Made by a program: the position numbers and the translations under genes | Part shown: one piece after another, positions 45,554 through 58,091 of the stretch | How the letters are laid out: each line of letters opens with the position of its first letter | Position numbering within the stretch: the stretch's first letter is position 1 | The notes under the pieces: generated by a model | Told to the model about the DNA's origin: nothing | The model's database searches: none | The model's input: the letters and a program-made list of their open reading frames with translations, nothing else | Assembly (NCBI RefSeq): GCF_033958435.1 | Contig: NC_134138.1 | Span: 177,242,798 to 177,306,797, forward strand | Direction of reading: 5' to 3' | Length of the DNA: 64,000 nt | Origin: Carettochelys insculpta | Lineage: Eukaryota; Chordata; Testudines; Carettochelyidae

Positions 45554-48213
45554 GTAATTATCAGTAACTTTGCTTTTAATCAAAGATAGAAACCTTGGTA
45601 AGAGAGGTTATTAGTGAAAATGCTACCCCCTGAAGACAATGAATTTGTCTAACATTTGAGAGGGGGGAGAAAATCACCGAGAGAAAGGGATAAGAATTAA
45701 AAGTGATCTGAGGTCTACTGTAATTACTAGACCCTCCTAATAAACATTTGAAAAGGAATGGAGGAACCAAGAAGTCTCCTAAACCAGTTTAACCAGGAAA
45801 ATGGGCATAAGAGTAGTATATTTAAAAAAGGAGATGGATATCATGTGTAAGAAAGTTGTTGATTTTCTCACAAGCAACTACAGAGGAAAAGCAGTGTTAA
45901 TATAATAAATCAGAACTTGGTAAATGTCTTTGGACAGTGTCAGCATATCAAAGGAACCTAACGTGACCTAATATGTGACTAAGGACTAACTGGGGAGACC
46001 CTTGAAGAAGCTAAGGGAGGGAAATTAATGCTTGTTTGCTGCCCCAAATGTATGGCAGTGGGAGAAAATCTTTTGTGACTAATAGAGAAGAGGAAAGGGT
46101 GCTTGAAGTCTTATCTATAGTTAGAGGTTTTGGTCAAAGGGCACAGGCCAAAGTGTTCTTATCCCAGCAAGTGTCACAATAAGGCATGTACTATGAAAAT
46201 AACCCAAGGGCCAGAAAGGAGGTGCATTTAAAGAGATGCAGGTGACAGCACACTCTGGCATAGTTACAGTCCAAAGAGGTGTGGGTTTGGCTTAACAAAA
46301 GCGGTTTTTTCTTTAATTAGCTTGTGGTAAGAGGAAAAGGCTTTGAGAAACCAATGTGGACAGACGTGTGTCCCAAGTTTGGGGAACAGTGAGGAGGACC
46401 CTTGTTACACTGTAAGTGCTGTTGTATATGTACACCTTTTTAGCTTTTTTTAGGGTTTTTTGCATTATTGTATGATTCTTAAATCTGTCTTTACAAAAAT
46501 GAATTTAGGCACTAATGTGTTTGCATATTGCAAGGGAGGGAAATCCATCAGATATTAAGAATATCAGAGGCAGAGGAGTGGTGGTATCGCTTTTTTAATC
46601 ACAGCAGAGGTTAAAAGGTGAAGTGAAATAAAATCTGAAAGGCTTTGGGAACTGGGAAGAGATACTAAGAAAAGGGTATGGTTTGGCCTAATTCATTAGA
46701 ATGTTCTATTTTTCTCTGTCCTATCCAAGTAGTATTTGGGATTGAGTTTTCAATCTTCCTGCCTTTTGTCCCAAAATCTGAGTTTCTGGGGGAAGTTTTT
46801 CATTACTTGTATAGGAATATTTTAGTATAATATCTGTAATCTCAGCATCCTGTGCAATGTGCTGCTGCATGTATTGCCAGAGCAACTTGTCAAATTATTG
46901 AAGTAAAGGCAAGGCCCATAAACAAAAGACTGTTCTACACACTAATTGGGAGTTCACCATGGACACTTTTTTTTTCAGTGTGTTTTTATGAAGAAGGGTG
47001 GGTGTAACCACATTTTAGTCAATTTTCAGTTTCCTGTTGTGAATACAATTTTATTTAACGTTTTAGTGAGGGTTGAGTGATAGTAATTTCCTATACATTT
47101 CTTTTGTGAGGCTAAAGTAGCATATGGTAATCTGAGCCAAAATTTAACTTGATGCTATCTAAACTAGGCTCTTGAACCTCTCCTCCCCTGAAAATGTCCT
47201 ACTACTACACATTTACCGGCGCACTAGTTTAAAGAATCAGGGTTTATGCCTCCAGGTTTACTTAGAGCAGGACAAGTTGACCAAGTGGGAAAAAATGCTA
47301 ACCACAGCTGTTTCTTAGCTGCACTTGAAGTGGAGGCAGAGGCAGACACCTTAGACAGACAGGTGGTGCTGCTCCAAAGGATGTTGTTCCGGCTACACAT
47401 TTACACCTTGAATAAGCGTCTCTTTACAACATTCAGTTAACTTGTTTGTACTTTCTAATTGAGAAAATTTTTGATTTTTACAAGCTGTAATTTTTCCTAT
47501 CCAAGTTAGGTATTACCTGGTGATAATTACCTCCTTCCTCATAACATACAGGCTTACATACAGCATATCTGTTTCTCATCCTGTGTGCTTATCTTTCTTT
47601 TTCTTCTCTCTTGCTTGCCAATAAAAGAGATTGTGTTTTGGCAGAGGGAGATATGGGCATAGTTGGTAAGAACTGGCCGTTCCTCTATAGGAACGGACCT
47701 GGCTTTATGATTTTTTTTATCTCTGCCTTCCAGCGATTAACTGTAGCTCAAGAGGTGGAAGGATGCTGTTGGTATGTTCCTACACACTAGTTATCCCTGA
47801 TGGCACAACAGTCCAAAGCTCATTGCAGCAAAGACGGCATTCACTTATGCTGTGTGTTGAACTATCCACTGGCCATCTCAGCAATTGGGAGACGAAGGCA
47901 ATTTCTTTTCTGTCTCTGCACATAGCTCAGTGCCAATATGGGGATGAATTTCCTGCACTATCTTTTTTTCCTTGTTGAAATTGCACTTGCAGCCTCTTTG
48001 TACAAAACAGGCCTGGCCCCTCTGTGAGTCGATGAATCCATTTTTGAAATGAACTTGAAATTAATTTTTTCATAAATCATTGGTAAGAAATAGAAAAATA
48101 TTTTAAAATCTTCTTTTATTGTACGATGTCTTTCTAAGACTATTCACTACTAATTTTATTTATTTAAAGGGTAAAGTTGTTATTGACTCAGAAGATGACC
48201 CTTGGATACTCAC

Positions 48214-48577
48214 TGTGGGCTTGTCTACACTGTCCCCAACTTCGAAGGGGGCATGTTAATCAGGGCAATGGAAGATTGCTAATGAAGTGCTGCGGTGAAT
48301 ATGCAGCACTTCATTAGGCTAATTCTTCCACCCACGACAACTTCGAAGCATCAAACTTCAAAGTGCCGGCATGTGTGTAAGAGTAAAAGGCACTTGGAAA
48401 TAGTGCAGGCTATAGGCATGCCGGCACTTTGAAATTTGGTGCTTCGAAGTTGCCGCAGGGGAGAGTTAGCCTAATGAAGTGCTGCATATTGATCGCAGCA
48501 CTTCATTAGTAATCTCCCATCTCCCTGATTAACACACCCCCCTTCAAAGTTGGGGGCAAGTGTAGACCCAGCCTGTG
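48214..48577. mobile_element. Palindromic MITE in EZH2 intron 1, 4-bp duplication
   Basis: The element (48218-48573) is flanked by TGTG at 48214-48217 and 48574-48577. Ends GGCTTGTCTACACTGTCCCC and GGGGGCAAGTGTAGACCCAGCC-type are inverted. The arms pair over nearly the whole length (ATGAAGTGCTGCGGTGAATA against TATTGATCGCAGCACTTCAT). It is a diverged relative of 25413-25782. Transcription through EZH2 would give a long hairpin RNA. Confidence 0.85.
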
Positions 48578-48678
48578 TAAATAGCTATCCTGAGAACATA
48601 GAATAGACTATGTAAAGTTTAGATTACATATACGTACGTTTTCAGATAGAGCTTACGTATCTTTTGTAATTTCTTTAA

Positions 48679-48694
48679 AAAAAAAAAAAAACAA
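48679..48694. repeat. Poly(A) tract
   Basis: An A run of about 15 bases lies in intron 1; no element was recognised upstream of it. Confidence 0.7.
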
Positions 48695-49199
48695 CTTCGT
48701 TTTGAAGAGAAGGTTGCTTGCAGCTTATGCCTCGTGGAGGTCAATTCCTTTATGCCTTCTGTTATGGTAACTTCTAGCTCTGTATATGGGAGGAGAAGAA
48801 TATAGGAGGAAAAGAAAGTAACTGAAGGCTATAAGAAAAATTGGTGCAGTGAGGTGGTCGTTTCATTGTGGTCCTACTGTTTGTTCTCTTTCCCTGTTTC
48901 ATCATCTTTGCTGTATCCTAGGTCATTCATTTGGCATTCTCACTGGATGCCAGATCGATGGAAGTTCTTACTTGCATTCATTGTTGATTCCAGCTATATG
49001 GTGGTGAAAATTACCAATGAATATATTCCATAAATTTTCAATTAGTTACACCTGTTTGTGATAATTTTGGGTCCAGGCAGTTGAATTAAATATCTGAACT
49101 CCTAGAGCTGACACCTTAAATTTGTGAAAAAACTTTTAAAATTTTAAGTCTACTTGACAAATTCTCCAGAAAAATCCTATGCAAGGATTGGGAATCCTA

Positions 49200-49610
49200 G
49201 ACTGGGGCTGACCAACTTGAGCCTGAGAGTGAGCCAGAATTTACTGATGTGCATTGCTAAAGAGCTAGAGTAATACTTCGGGAGGGAAAAAACCCATCTG
49301 CCTCTCAGGTGGCATGGACAGCGCCACCAATCAGTGTCTCCTGGTCCCTCACAGTGCCTCTAACCCACCACAGTAAGCTGTTTCATGGTATGCAGGAGTC
49401 TTGGAGGGATTGGGAGGGGGGATGCAGCAGGCTCAGGGAGGGAGTGGGACCCTTAGGGAAGGGAGTGGGGCAGGGTCTGGGTCAGAGCTGGGGGTTGAAA
49501 TTTGGCACCTGTAGCTCCCACCCCAGAATCGTTGCCCATACAAGGAGCCGCATATTTTCCTCTGAAGAGATACATGTGGTTCTAAAACCACAGGTTGGCC
49601 ACCCTTGGTC
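49200..49610. repeat. Possible hAT-like relic
   Basis: Left CTGGGGCTGACCAACTTGAG and right CCACAGGTTGGCCACCCTTGG are plausible inverted ends with a GC-rich GGGAGTGGGGCAGGG-type middle. No convincing 8-bp duplication is seen. Confidence 0.4.
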
Positions 49611-50811
49611 TAAACCCATTTCCTTACTCCAACAGGAAGTTTTCAAGGCTCCAGCACAGGGTTGTTTAAAAGCATCTATGCAAATTGTACTAAAATTAAT
49701 TTTAAGTATCAAATAGTAAAGCCGAATAGAGTTGCATTCAGGTGCTTTTTTTGATGCCAGGCTCAGTAAGCAAGTAGTCCAGTAGTTAATCTTCTCCTAC
49801 AAAATGAAAGGGGGAAAAAAAGGGGGGGGAGGTGTCAAAACATCTTATCAGAATCTTTTTCAGTTAGTCAGTTTTTATGTACATAGTCTTGTAATAGATA
49901 CTTTATAAACAATCTGATTATAATTTGTCAGGTCTACCCTATGGAAATTATAAACCTCAGGCTTAGTGGTACTTCCATGTTTTTGCACAGAATGAAGGCC
50001 TATCATTTGCAGTTCAGTGTAACAATCTGTTACAGGGATCAAACATTCTCCACATGGAGCTGCATCTTCACCAAGTGTCATGTTTGGTAGCATCGGATAA
50101 GCATTTCTCCAAAGTAACAACGATGACTGGTCACACACGTCCACCAATGACAAAAAGAAGAGTAGAAGATCTCTGAATTTCTCTACCTCCTTTTTGCACC
50201 CAAGAGTTTTTTAGGGTCGCTGAATACTTTAACCATTTTCTGTCCTGCCTCTCGAGATTGCTCATACTGTCTTTTTAGTTGGGATTGTGAACAAGTTTGA
50301 ATCTATACCTGGACTTTAAACCCAAATTAATCGTATGTCATTGGGAGAATTATATGGAGGTATATGAGCTATATGGAGGTTCCTTATTCAGAATTCTATT
50401 GCATGGATCCAAATACAGATTTCTGGTTGAAATAGAATGTTGATACCTGGGTGAGATGGGCATGCTGGCCCTTCTTTGCACAACATGGAGAGCTTGAACA
50501 TGTTTTTACGTAAAGAAACTTTCCCACCTAGGATTTAATTGAAAGTATTTGATCCAAAGTTTCTGGCTTAATCTATAGATGGAAATCAGTTTCTACTGTC
50601 AAACTGGACAGTCTTTGAAAGAGAGAGGAACTCATGATGACAGAACAAACGGTTACAAAATGCAGAATTAGACACTCTTAAGTGTTACTGTTGGATAATT
50701 ACAACTTCTTTCACAAACTAATTGACAGGATGGCAATGACTATAAGGATTTCTTTTGTCTGCTGAGAAGACTTCTAACCCCATGTATGACCATCTTGGTT
50801 CATCCTCTAGA

Positions 50812-51180
50812 ACAGGGTTAAGCAAGCAAGAAGAGCCATTTTTTTCATATTAGGTAAAAAAAAAACAACAAACCCTCAAATTCAAGGGACCCTAGTGCAG
50901 TAAACAAGACCTTATTAGCAGCATGATCAAAACACAGGTGGTGTATCATATCCCACAATGCACTAGATATATTAAAGGGAGAGTTAGGCAATGTTTGGAG
51001 ATTGCATATTGTTTGCTATTTAGAGATGAGTTGTTCATTGTTGGCCTTTTAGATGTTTGCCATTTATCGAAAGTAATCAAAAGGTTGTGGGGTTTTTTGG
51101 TTTGTTTTATTTTTAACTTTGCAATTATAGTATCAAGAGCCACAATAAGTCCTTGAAGAGCTGCAGGTTGCAGGCCGCAG
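50812..51180. repeat. Possible hAT-like relic
   Basis: Left AACAGGGTTAAGCAAGCAAG and right GAGCTGCAGGTTGCAGGCC resemble decayed hAT ends and subterminal sequence. Support is weak. Confidence 0.3.
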
Positions 51181-52304
51181 CTGTACAGAGTTACACTTCT
51201 CTGATTTTTGCCCAATAAAAAGTCTGTCTGTTTTTTTTAAACCTGCCTCAGCATATGCTATGTCAAAATAAAATAAACTATCTGCTGCTTCAGGAAAAAC
51301 TCTTCATGTTCTGCCCAGAGCCAATTCCAAAGTTGTTTTTTTTTTTTTGGTGGAAGTACAGTCTTTTTGGATACTTAATTACTCGTATCTGCATATGACA
51401 AAGATTAGATCTTAATGCTTTAGTTTTGTTAAAATAGAAGGCTAATCCCCTTTCTCCATGTAAAGTTTGTAAACAATTCTCATGTATACGATTGTGCAGT
51501 ACAGGAAGGCCTAATGGTATGCCTTACTATGAGAGGCTCTAAATTGTGGGTTAAGACAGTGTAATTCACTCACTCTTTCTGATGTAATAGCTATTATGAA
51601 CGCTGTTTGAATTGGTATCTAAAAAGGGAGCTTCTCCCACTGTCTCATATGTTTCATAACCAGAGTAAAGACTATATTATGGTCCGAAGACAACTGTGAG
51701 AGAATAGCAGTTTATTAAACATGTCATATCAGGCTTTCGTGCTGATATGACACCATGTATTCCAAAATGGGTTGAACTGAAGCTGTGTGAGGTACTATAT
51801 TGTATGATTTGCCCATAGTAAACTTTTCCATTTAAGAAAGTAACAACTGGATTGTGGCTTCTTTCCTAGAGTTAAGTCTTTGCACCTCTATGGAACAAGA
51901 CTGCATTAGGTTTATTAAAATCTTAATGCCTACACCATAAAGTGAAGCAAATGCAGTCCTGGGTAATAAACTTATCCATGCTTCTGTATCCTTTGCAGGA
52001 CGTATGGTGAACAAATTAGATTCCTCTGGAGAGTTGAACCGGGTTTGGTAACAGCTGCTGTTTGGCTCAAACTTTGGCTGCAAAGATTACATTTTCATCC
52101 TCCTTAACACTTTTGCCATGAGTAGAAAAGGCTTCAATGAGACCTTGTCCCTAGCTTATCTGAAGTGGCTATCTCTACCCTCAAACAGAACTTGTCATTT
52201 CACATTCTGTTTGGAAGCAAAGAGGTCTATACCTGCATGCCTCAAGACATCAGATCGTAGCTGTCTTCTACAATTGTGTATACTTGTGTAATGCTTCTGC
52301 ATAA

Positions 52305-53163
52305 GAAATGGTTACTTAGTGTAACTATGGTTCTTCAAGATATGAAGAAGTAGTTCTGAGTCAGTGTGGGAAGGAAAGCAGAGAGGGTAACCATGCAGAG
52401 TATATCATCTCATAGATCTGGACGGGACCTTAAGTGGTCATCGAGTCCAATCCCTTGCACTCACAGCAGCACCTGTCACCCCCCGACAGATTTTATTATT
52501 TTTTTTTAAATCTAACTCTGCCCCAGACCCTGGAAGAGCCCTCCTCAAGAACTGAGTTCACAACCCTTGATTTACAAGGCCAGTGCTCTAACCACTGAGT
52601 TCTCTCCCTTTCTCACTCACATATATGGCGTATTTGTGGAGTCTGCAAAGAGAAGGCTCCTTGGGATCTGGGGGCCAGAAAATACTTGGACATCTCTGAC
52701 ATCTCCTTCCCCCCCCCCGTGCTCCAGAGGAACCACCTCATCTGCTCCCAAAGCAATTAGGCACTGATCTGTTTAAAGAGAAGTATCTTGAGAAAGCAGG
52801 CTGTAAAAAGGAACAGGAAGGTAGGATTGGGGCGAAGGGTGGAAAGTAACTGTGAGTACCATAATCCAATCAGCTGTGGGGGTAATAGAGCTCCAAACAT
52901 TTGTGAGAGCGAGCTAACCTGTTCCCAAATGGAAGGGATATAGAAATGGGAGTTTTGGCTGGACTACTGCTCTGGACAAACAAGTCACAATGAGCGGTGC
53001 TTCAGAAGTGCTTACGATCTCTGTGACCCACGCCCTTTTCTGGGGTAGTCCCATTGTCTATAGAGCCCACTAATCTAGAGCGGAAGCAGGCTTTATGGTC
53101 TTTTGTAACAGAGTGTGCATTGGTCATCTCAGAAAGCTCTGGTTACAACTAAGTAACCTTTAT
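52305..53163. repeat. Inverted-repeat element, DIRS-terminus-like
   Basis: GGTTACTTAGTGTAACTATG (near 52311) pairs with TCTGGTTACAACTAAGTAACC near 53160, making inverted ends about 0.85 kb apart. The GGTTACT...AACTA style resembles the inverted repeat at the end of the 39980-42830 relic. A SINE (52413-52605) is inserted inside. No coding sequence was recognised. Confidence 0.4.
52413..52605 (-). mobile_element. tRNA-derived SINE with CR1-like tail, minus strand
   Basis: Read in reverse, the head has CTCAGTGGTTAGAGCACTGG (A-box region) and GGGTTGTGAACTCAG (B-box-like). The tail GGACTCGATGACCACTTAAG then GTCCCGTCCAGATC matches the CR1-like end of the 30624 SINE. Confidence 0.75.
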
Positions 53164-53839
53164 TTTAAAGTAATTAGTGAAAATGCCTGTACTAGTTCCA
53201 CCTCACCATTACAATATAAAAATTGCAGTTTGGATTATTTCAGTGTTTGCTTGGGAGGATCAGCAATTGCAAAGAAAAATCATTGCACCGTATTTCTCTG
53301 TATTATTGGAGACTGTGTGTGCCTTAGGGACTTTCGAATTACCATCTTTTTGGATAGGCAGACACTGAAAATTTTCACCTACCTGTCTTTCTTTGACAAC
53401 CACTACTTTGTCTCACTTCCTTTCTCCAACCAACACTGCTTTCCCCTATCTCATTATCATGACCTTTTTCTAAACTGGGCGCACACAATGTTCAACCTGG
53501 GTGCAGTCCATTCACCTCTCAAGGCATTTGCCTGTCAGGAAGAGCTGCCAAGATCACCCAATACTAACCATTTTGAATGCCCTGAAAATCTCTTTAGTAC
53601 CCTCTGATTTGCTGCTCTTCTGTCTTCTGGGCTTGAAAAACCACTAAGATTTTTATTTAGACTAAACATAAAAAATACAATAGTTTTCAGTAATGCTTCT
53701 GCTTCTTACTCCCAGAGAGAGAGCCAGATATTGCAGGGTTTCAGCAGAGCTTTCTTTCCTGATCACGTTCTTGCTCTCTGACCTTTTGTGTTATCTTTAA
53801 ACTTCTTGTTCTCTGGGGCCAGCCATTAACACTATAAAT

Positions 53840-55030
53840 AAGAAGAAAGGAAAAAAAAAACCAAAACCCTGAAGTTCCAAACAGACAATCTAAGGTACAA
53901 CCGTATTTGCTCTGATCCATCGGACGAAGACAAGCATCTACAAGACCTTTGCCAAGGTTTTCTCAAACTACAGTACCCACCTAACGAAGTGAGGAAAGAT
54001 TGATAGAGCCAGACAGGTACCCAGAAGACACCTGCTACAGGACAGGCCTCCCAAGGAAAACAAGAGCACACCACTGACCATCATATACAGCCCCACCTAA
54101 GGCCTCTCCAGCGCATCATTGTCCCATGCTGAACAATGATCTTTCACTCTCACAGACCTTGGGAGGCAGGCCTGTCCTCGTCTATAGACAGCCTGCCAAC
54201 CTTAAACAAATCCTCACCAGCAACTACAAATCACAAACCAGTGACTCTTAAGCCTGGAACCAGCCACTGCAACAGTCCTTGCTGCCAACTCTGCCCACAT
54301 ATCTACACCAGTGATGACATCACAGGACCTAACACCAACTATACCATCGGGGCTCCTTTACCTTCACATCTACTAATATATTATATGCCATCATGTGCCA
54401 GCAATGCCCCACTGCAATTTACGTTGGCCAAACTGGACAGTCTCTCTGTAAAAGAATAAATGGAGATAAATCACACATCAGGAATGGTAATGTACAGAAA
54501 AGCCTGTGGGGGAACACTTCAGTCTCCCTGGACGCTCAGTGGCAGATTTGAGGGTGACAGTCCTGTAACAAAAAAATTTCAGAAATCGAATGGAGAGAGA
54601 GATCTCTGAGCTGCAATTTATTTGCAAATTTGACTCCATTAACCAGATTAAACAGAGACTAGGAGTGGCTCACACCTTACAAAGGCAGTTTCTCTGCTCT
54701 GGGTGCTAATATCTCCCCGTTAGGCTCTGACAAAGCTCACATCCCCCTGTCTGATCTGACTTGTTTTCCTCTTTTTGATAAGTACTGTTGATACTGGGCC
54801 GTTTCCACCTTGCTGAATAGACCTTGTCACCTCTGGCCCTCCCTTTTACTGGGACCCTACTCTTTAAATACCTCTCTAAACACCCCCCCCCCCCCCACAC
54901 TCATGCATCTGATGAAGTGGGTCTTTGCCCATGAAAGCTTATGCTTCAAAATATTGGTTAGTCTATAAGGTGCCACAAGACTTCTTGTTGTTCTCGAAGC
55001 TACAGAATAACACGGCTACCTCTCTGAATC
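53840..55030 (+). pseudogene. Penelope-like retroelement relic: GIY-YIG endonuclease and 3' tail
   Basis: In intron 1 on the + strand. About 54136-54360 encodes a Cys-rich stretch, CNSPCCQLCPH, of the type that precedes the endonuclease in Penelope-like elements. After a frame change, about 54370-54660 encodes CPTAIYVGQTGQSL followed by KRINGDKSHI, VGEHFSLPG and REISELQFICKFD, a GIY-YIG nuclease domain as found in these elements. Stops and frameshifts show it is dead. About 240 bp later comes the non-coding tail (54905-55030) with the hammerhead-like motif and TAACACGGCTACC terminal block. Reverse transcriptase sequence upstream is not recognisable. This copy ties the free-standing tails in the window to Penelope-like elements. 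Confidence 0.8.
54905..54944 (+). ncRNA. Hammerhead-like ribozyme motif in Penelope-like tail
   Basis: GCAT (54905-54908) pairs with ATGC (54941-54944). Inside are CTGATGAA, a TGGG/CCCA hairpin, and GAAAGCTT. CTGATGA and GAAA are exact hammerhead core strands, with one extra A after the first. The outer stem takes the place of stem I, the hairpin that of stem II, and stem III is minimal. It is in sense orientation in the EZH2 pre-mRNA. Confidence 0.6.
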
Positions 55031-55488
55031 TGGGTGGAGTTTCTGTTCTGAAGTCCAAGCTTCTGCATCTCTGCACCCAGCAGCACAGGTGCTGACTAGT
55101 TGAGTTCCCGGTGTGTGCTCCATTCCCAGTCTGTCTGAGGTCTTAGCCCACTGTCACATGCTCCCATCCCTCCCCTGCACACTGCGCATCCTGCCCCACT
55201 TATTTCCTTTCTCCTGCGTGTTGCCGAACAGTTGATCACTGTCAGGAAAGCGACTCTGGTTGGGACATGGAGGAACTGATTGGTAGGGCATTACCAGCAT
55301 GGGGGAGGAGCTGGATGGCAGGATTGCTGGTGTGTGCTCAGCACCCCTTATTTTTTTTCTGTGCTTGCTCCAGCTACAAAGTACCTTCCAGAGTAAGTGT
55401 TTTTGGCCTTGTTCCAAGAACATATGCAAGCATGCGCTTTTGCTTAACATTTTACCTTACAACATTTCAGGTTAATATTTTCTTCTCC

Positions 55489-55800
55489 ATGGCTTGCATA
55501 GTAACAGAGAGTAAGCCGTGCTAGTCTATACACTATCAAAACAAAAAGCAGTCAAGTAGCACTTTAAAGACTAGCAAAATAGTTTATTAGGTGAGCTTTC
55601 ATGGGACAGACCCACTTCTTTTTCTGATTTGTCCTCCTTGCTTACTGTTTTTGGTTCTCTGTCTTAAATATTGAGTCTGTTCTGGTCTGGCTATGGTCTG
55701 AAGAAGTGGGTCTGTCCCATGAAAGCTCACCTAATAAACTATTTTGCTAGTCTTTAAAGTGCTACTTGACTGCTTTTTGTTTTGATGGCTTGCATAGTAA
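55489..55800. mobile_element. Foldback Penelope-like insertion with 16-bp target-site duplication
   Basis: ATGGCTTGCATAGTAA occurs at 55489-55504 and 55785-55800. The left arm (to about 55620) is the tail in reverse, beginning near the terminal block GCCGTGCTAGTCTATACAC. The right arm (about 55680-55784) is the tail forward and stops at TTTTTGTTTTG, the same point as in the 14707-14990 insertion. About 60 bp of unpaired tail-upstream sequence separates them. The complete hammerhead-like motif is in the right arm; the left one is cut at its CTGA side. Confidence 0.88.
55695..55731 (+). ncRNA. Hammerhead-like motif in foldback right arm
   Basis: GGT, CTGAAGAA, GTGGG-TCTGT-CCCAT, GAAAGCTC, ACC. 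The outer stem is intact; the inner stem has one G:T pair. It is in sense orientation in the EZH2 pre-mRNA. Confidence 0.5.
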
Positions 55801-56176
55801 TAGGTACGGTAATTAACAGTGGATTTTTATGTTAAGTATTTCATGTTTCATGTGATGTGGGACTCATCTCTTAATATGAATGAAAGGACAGTTATTCCAA
55901 TATTTATTAGACTTCAGCTTTTTAGGTGTTACTCAAGAGCTTTTCCTAAAGTCCTTCGTAACTCTTCTTATTCTTTCTGTATTGGGAAACTGAACCGCTG
56001 CAGAAAACTACACTTTGTCTCCTGAAAGATGTTTTGTTAATGTAAGCTGGACAAATTTTTTCAGTAGTGTTTCAGGAGGAGTGGCAAAGTTCTGACAAGC
56101 TGCACAGGCACTAAAAACATTTGGCTCTATAGTGAGGAAGAAGGTGCTGCATTGGTTACACAGGTCACACCTTCAC

Positions 56177-56461
56177 TAAGGGTATGTCTATACTTCTGGG
56201 AAGATGCACCCAGTTAGGGTCGATCTTTTGGAGTTCGATTTTGCACAAAATACACAGCAAAATCGAGCTCTGGGGTTGGCAGTCAACCTCTCTACTCCAT
56301 GCGTTAGCTTGGAGAAAGGGAGGTTGACTGGAAAGTATAGTGGTTAGGCCTATGCTAGGGAAATGAGTCGATTTTGATACATCGAGTCTGGCTATGCAAA
56401 TGCCATAGCTAGAACTGCGTGTCTGAAATTGACTTATTTCCCTAGTATAGACTTAGCCTAA
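56177..56461. mobile_element. MITE with TAA target duplication
   Basis: The element (56180-56458) starts GGGTATGTCTATACTTCTGG and ends CCCTAGTATAGACTTAGCC. TAA flanks both sides (56177-56179 and 56459-56461). A TWA duplication and GG-initial ends are typical of PIF/Harbinger transposons, which supports that superfamily for this class. It is non-coding. Confidence 0.7.
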
Positions 56462-57668
56462 AAATGCTGCAACTTTAGTGTAGATTGCTCATTTAAAGCA
56501 GTGGGAAAAGGTCTCATTGGTCTAGTAAATCCACCTCCAAGAGTGGCGTTTTCTATTTTGGAGAAGGAATTCTTCCATTGATCTAATGTTGCTGACACTG
56601 GTTGGTTAGCTTTTTTTTTTTCCTCACATCTCAGAGTGATGTCACTGCTTCAGCCTAACTTCTTAGTGCATATCTGGCCTTAGTTTACGTTTACAAGTTT
56701 ATCTTCAAAGCCATAAAAACTAGAAATAATTCTGCAAAAGTTGATGACACATGCCAAATAAATTCCTACTTTTGCCTGGATGCTTTTTTTTCCCAGCTCT
56801 GCTGTTGCGGGTGGTATTGTGAACATAAAGTACTGCTACAAGTTTAAGTACTGCAAATAAAATACAGTAGGTTGTAGTCGTTCTTTTCTTTAGCATGGAC
56901 AGATCTTAAGGGAATGGCTTTGTTTTAAGTCTAAAATGTTAGCAAGGAAGTACAATTCAATGGTGACAGCTGTTCAAAGTATTTAACGTTATGAGACCAT
57001 TACATGGGTATGTTTGCAAAATGTGCACATTTATTTTTCATACATAGCATATTTCTTCTCCTGAATTTAGGACCAGTTCTAAATAGCTTCCTTTACTATA
57101 GCTGGAGAATTTTTCTTATCTAGTGAATTTATTCAGTTTTTTAACTCTTAGACCATAATACTCATTTGCACAATAGTGCTTTCGTGGTTAAAACATTTGC
57201 GATAGTACTTCTGAATAGTAAGTAGCTTAAACTGTCTTATTCTGGTTGCCCACCTCTCTGGTGACAGTAATGTGTTCTCCAGTTTGAAACTCATATATAA
57301 ATCACAGCTAGAAATTTTATCTTCCATCAAAAAATTTAGTTGCTTCATAGTGTGAAGGGTTTCTCGGCATCTGAACGCTCCCATTGGCTTCCTAAGTAAG
57401 AGCTCAATCCTGCAAGTTGCTTAACTGTAAGCACATGAGAAACCTTATTGGGAGCAACTGCAGTTGAAGTCATACTACTTAAAATGAAAAATATGCTTAA
57501 CTGCCTAGATTAGGATCAGGATATTCTGCACCTTACAGGATCAAGTCCTGGAAGGTTAACTGATTTTTTTAATAAATGTCTGTTTTTTCTTTAACCCATT
57601 GTCAATCTGTCTACTCATCAGTCATTATAAAATGATCTATAAGAGTCTATCTTAACTATAGTGTCTAG

Positions 57669-57920
<252 letters not shown>

Positions 57921-58091
57921 TAACAAAATATATTTTTGTATGTGTATGGAAAATGATCTTTTCCTGAACGAGAATTATATACTCATTTTTAAAATAAAAG
58001 TATTGCACATCTCAGCATGAACTATTAACTGATTCAAATTATATTAATGCATAATTAGAAATATGAATTTGTAGATGGGCGTTTATATGAT

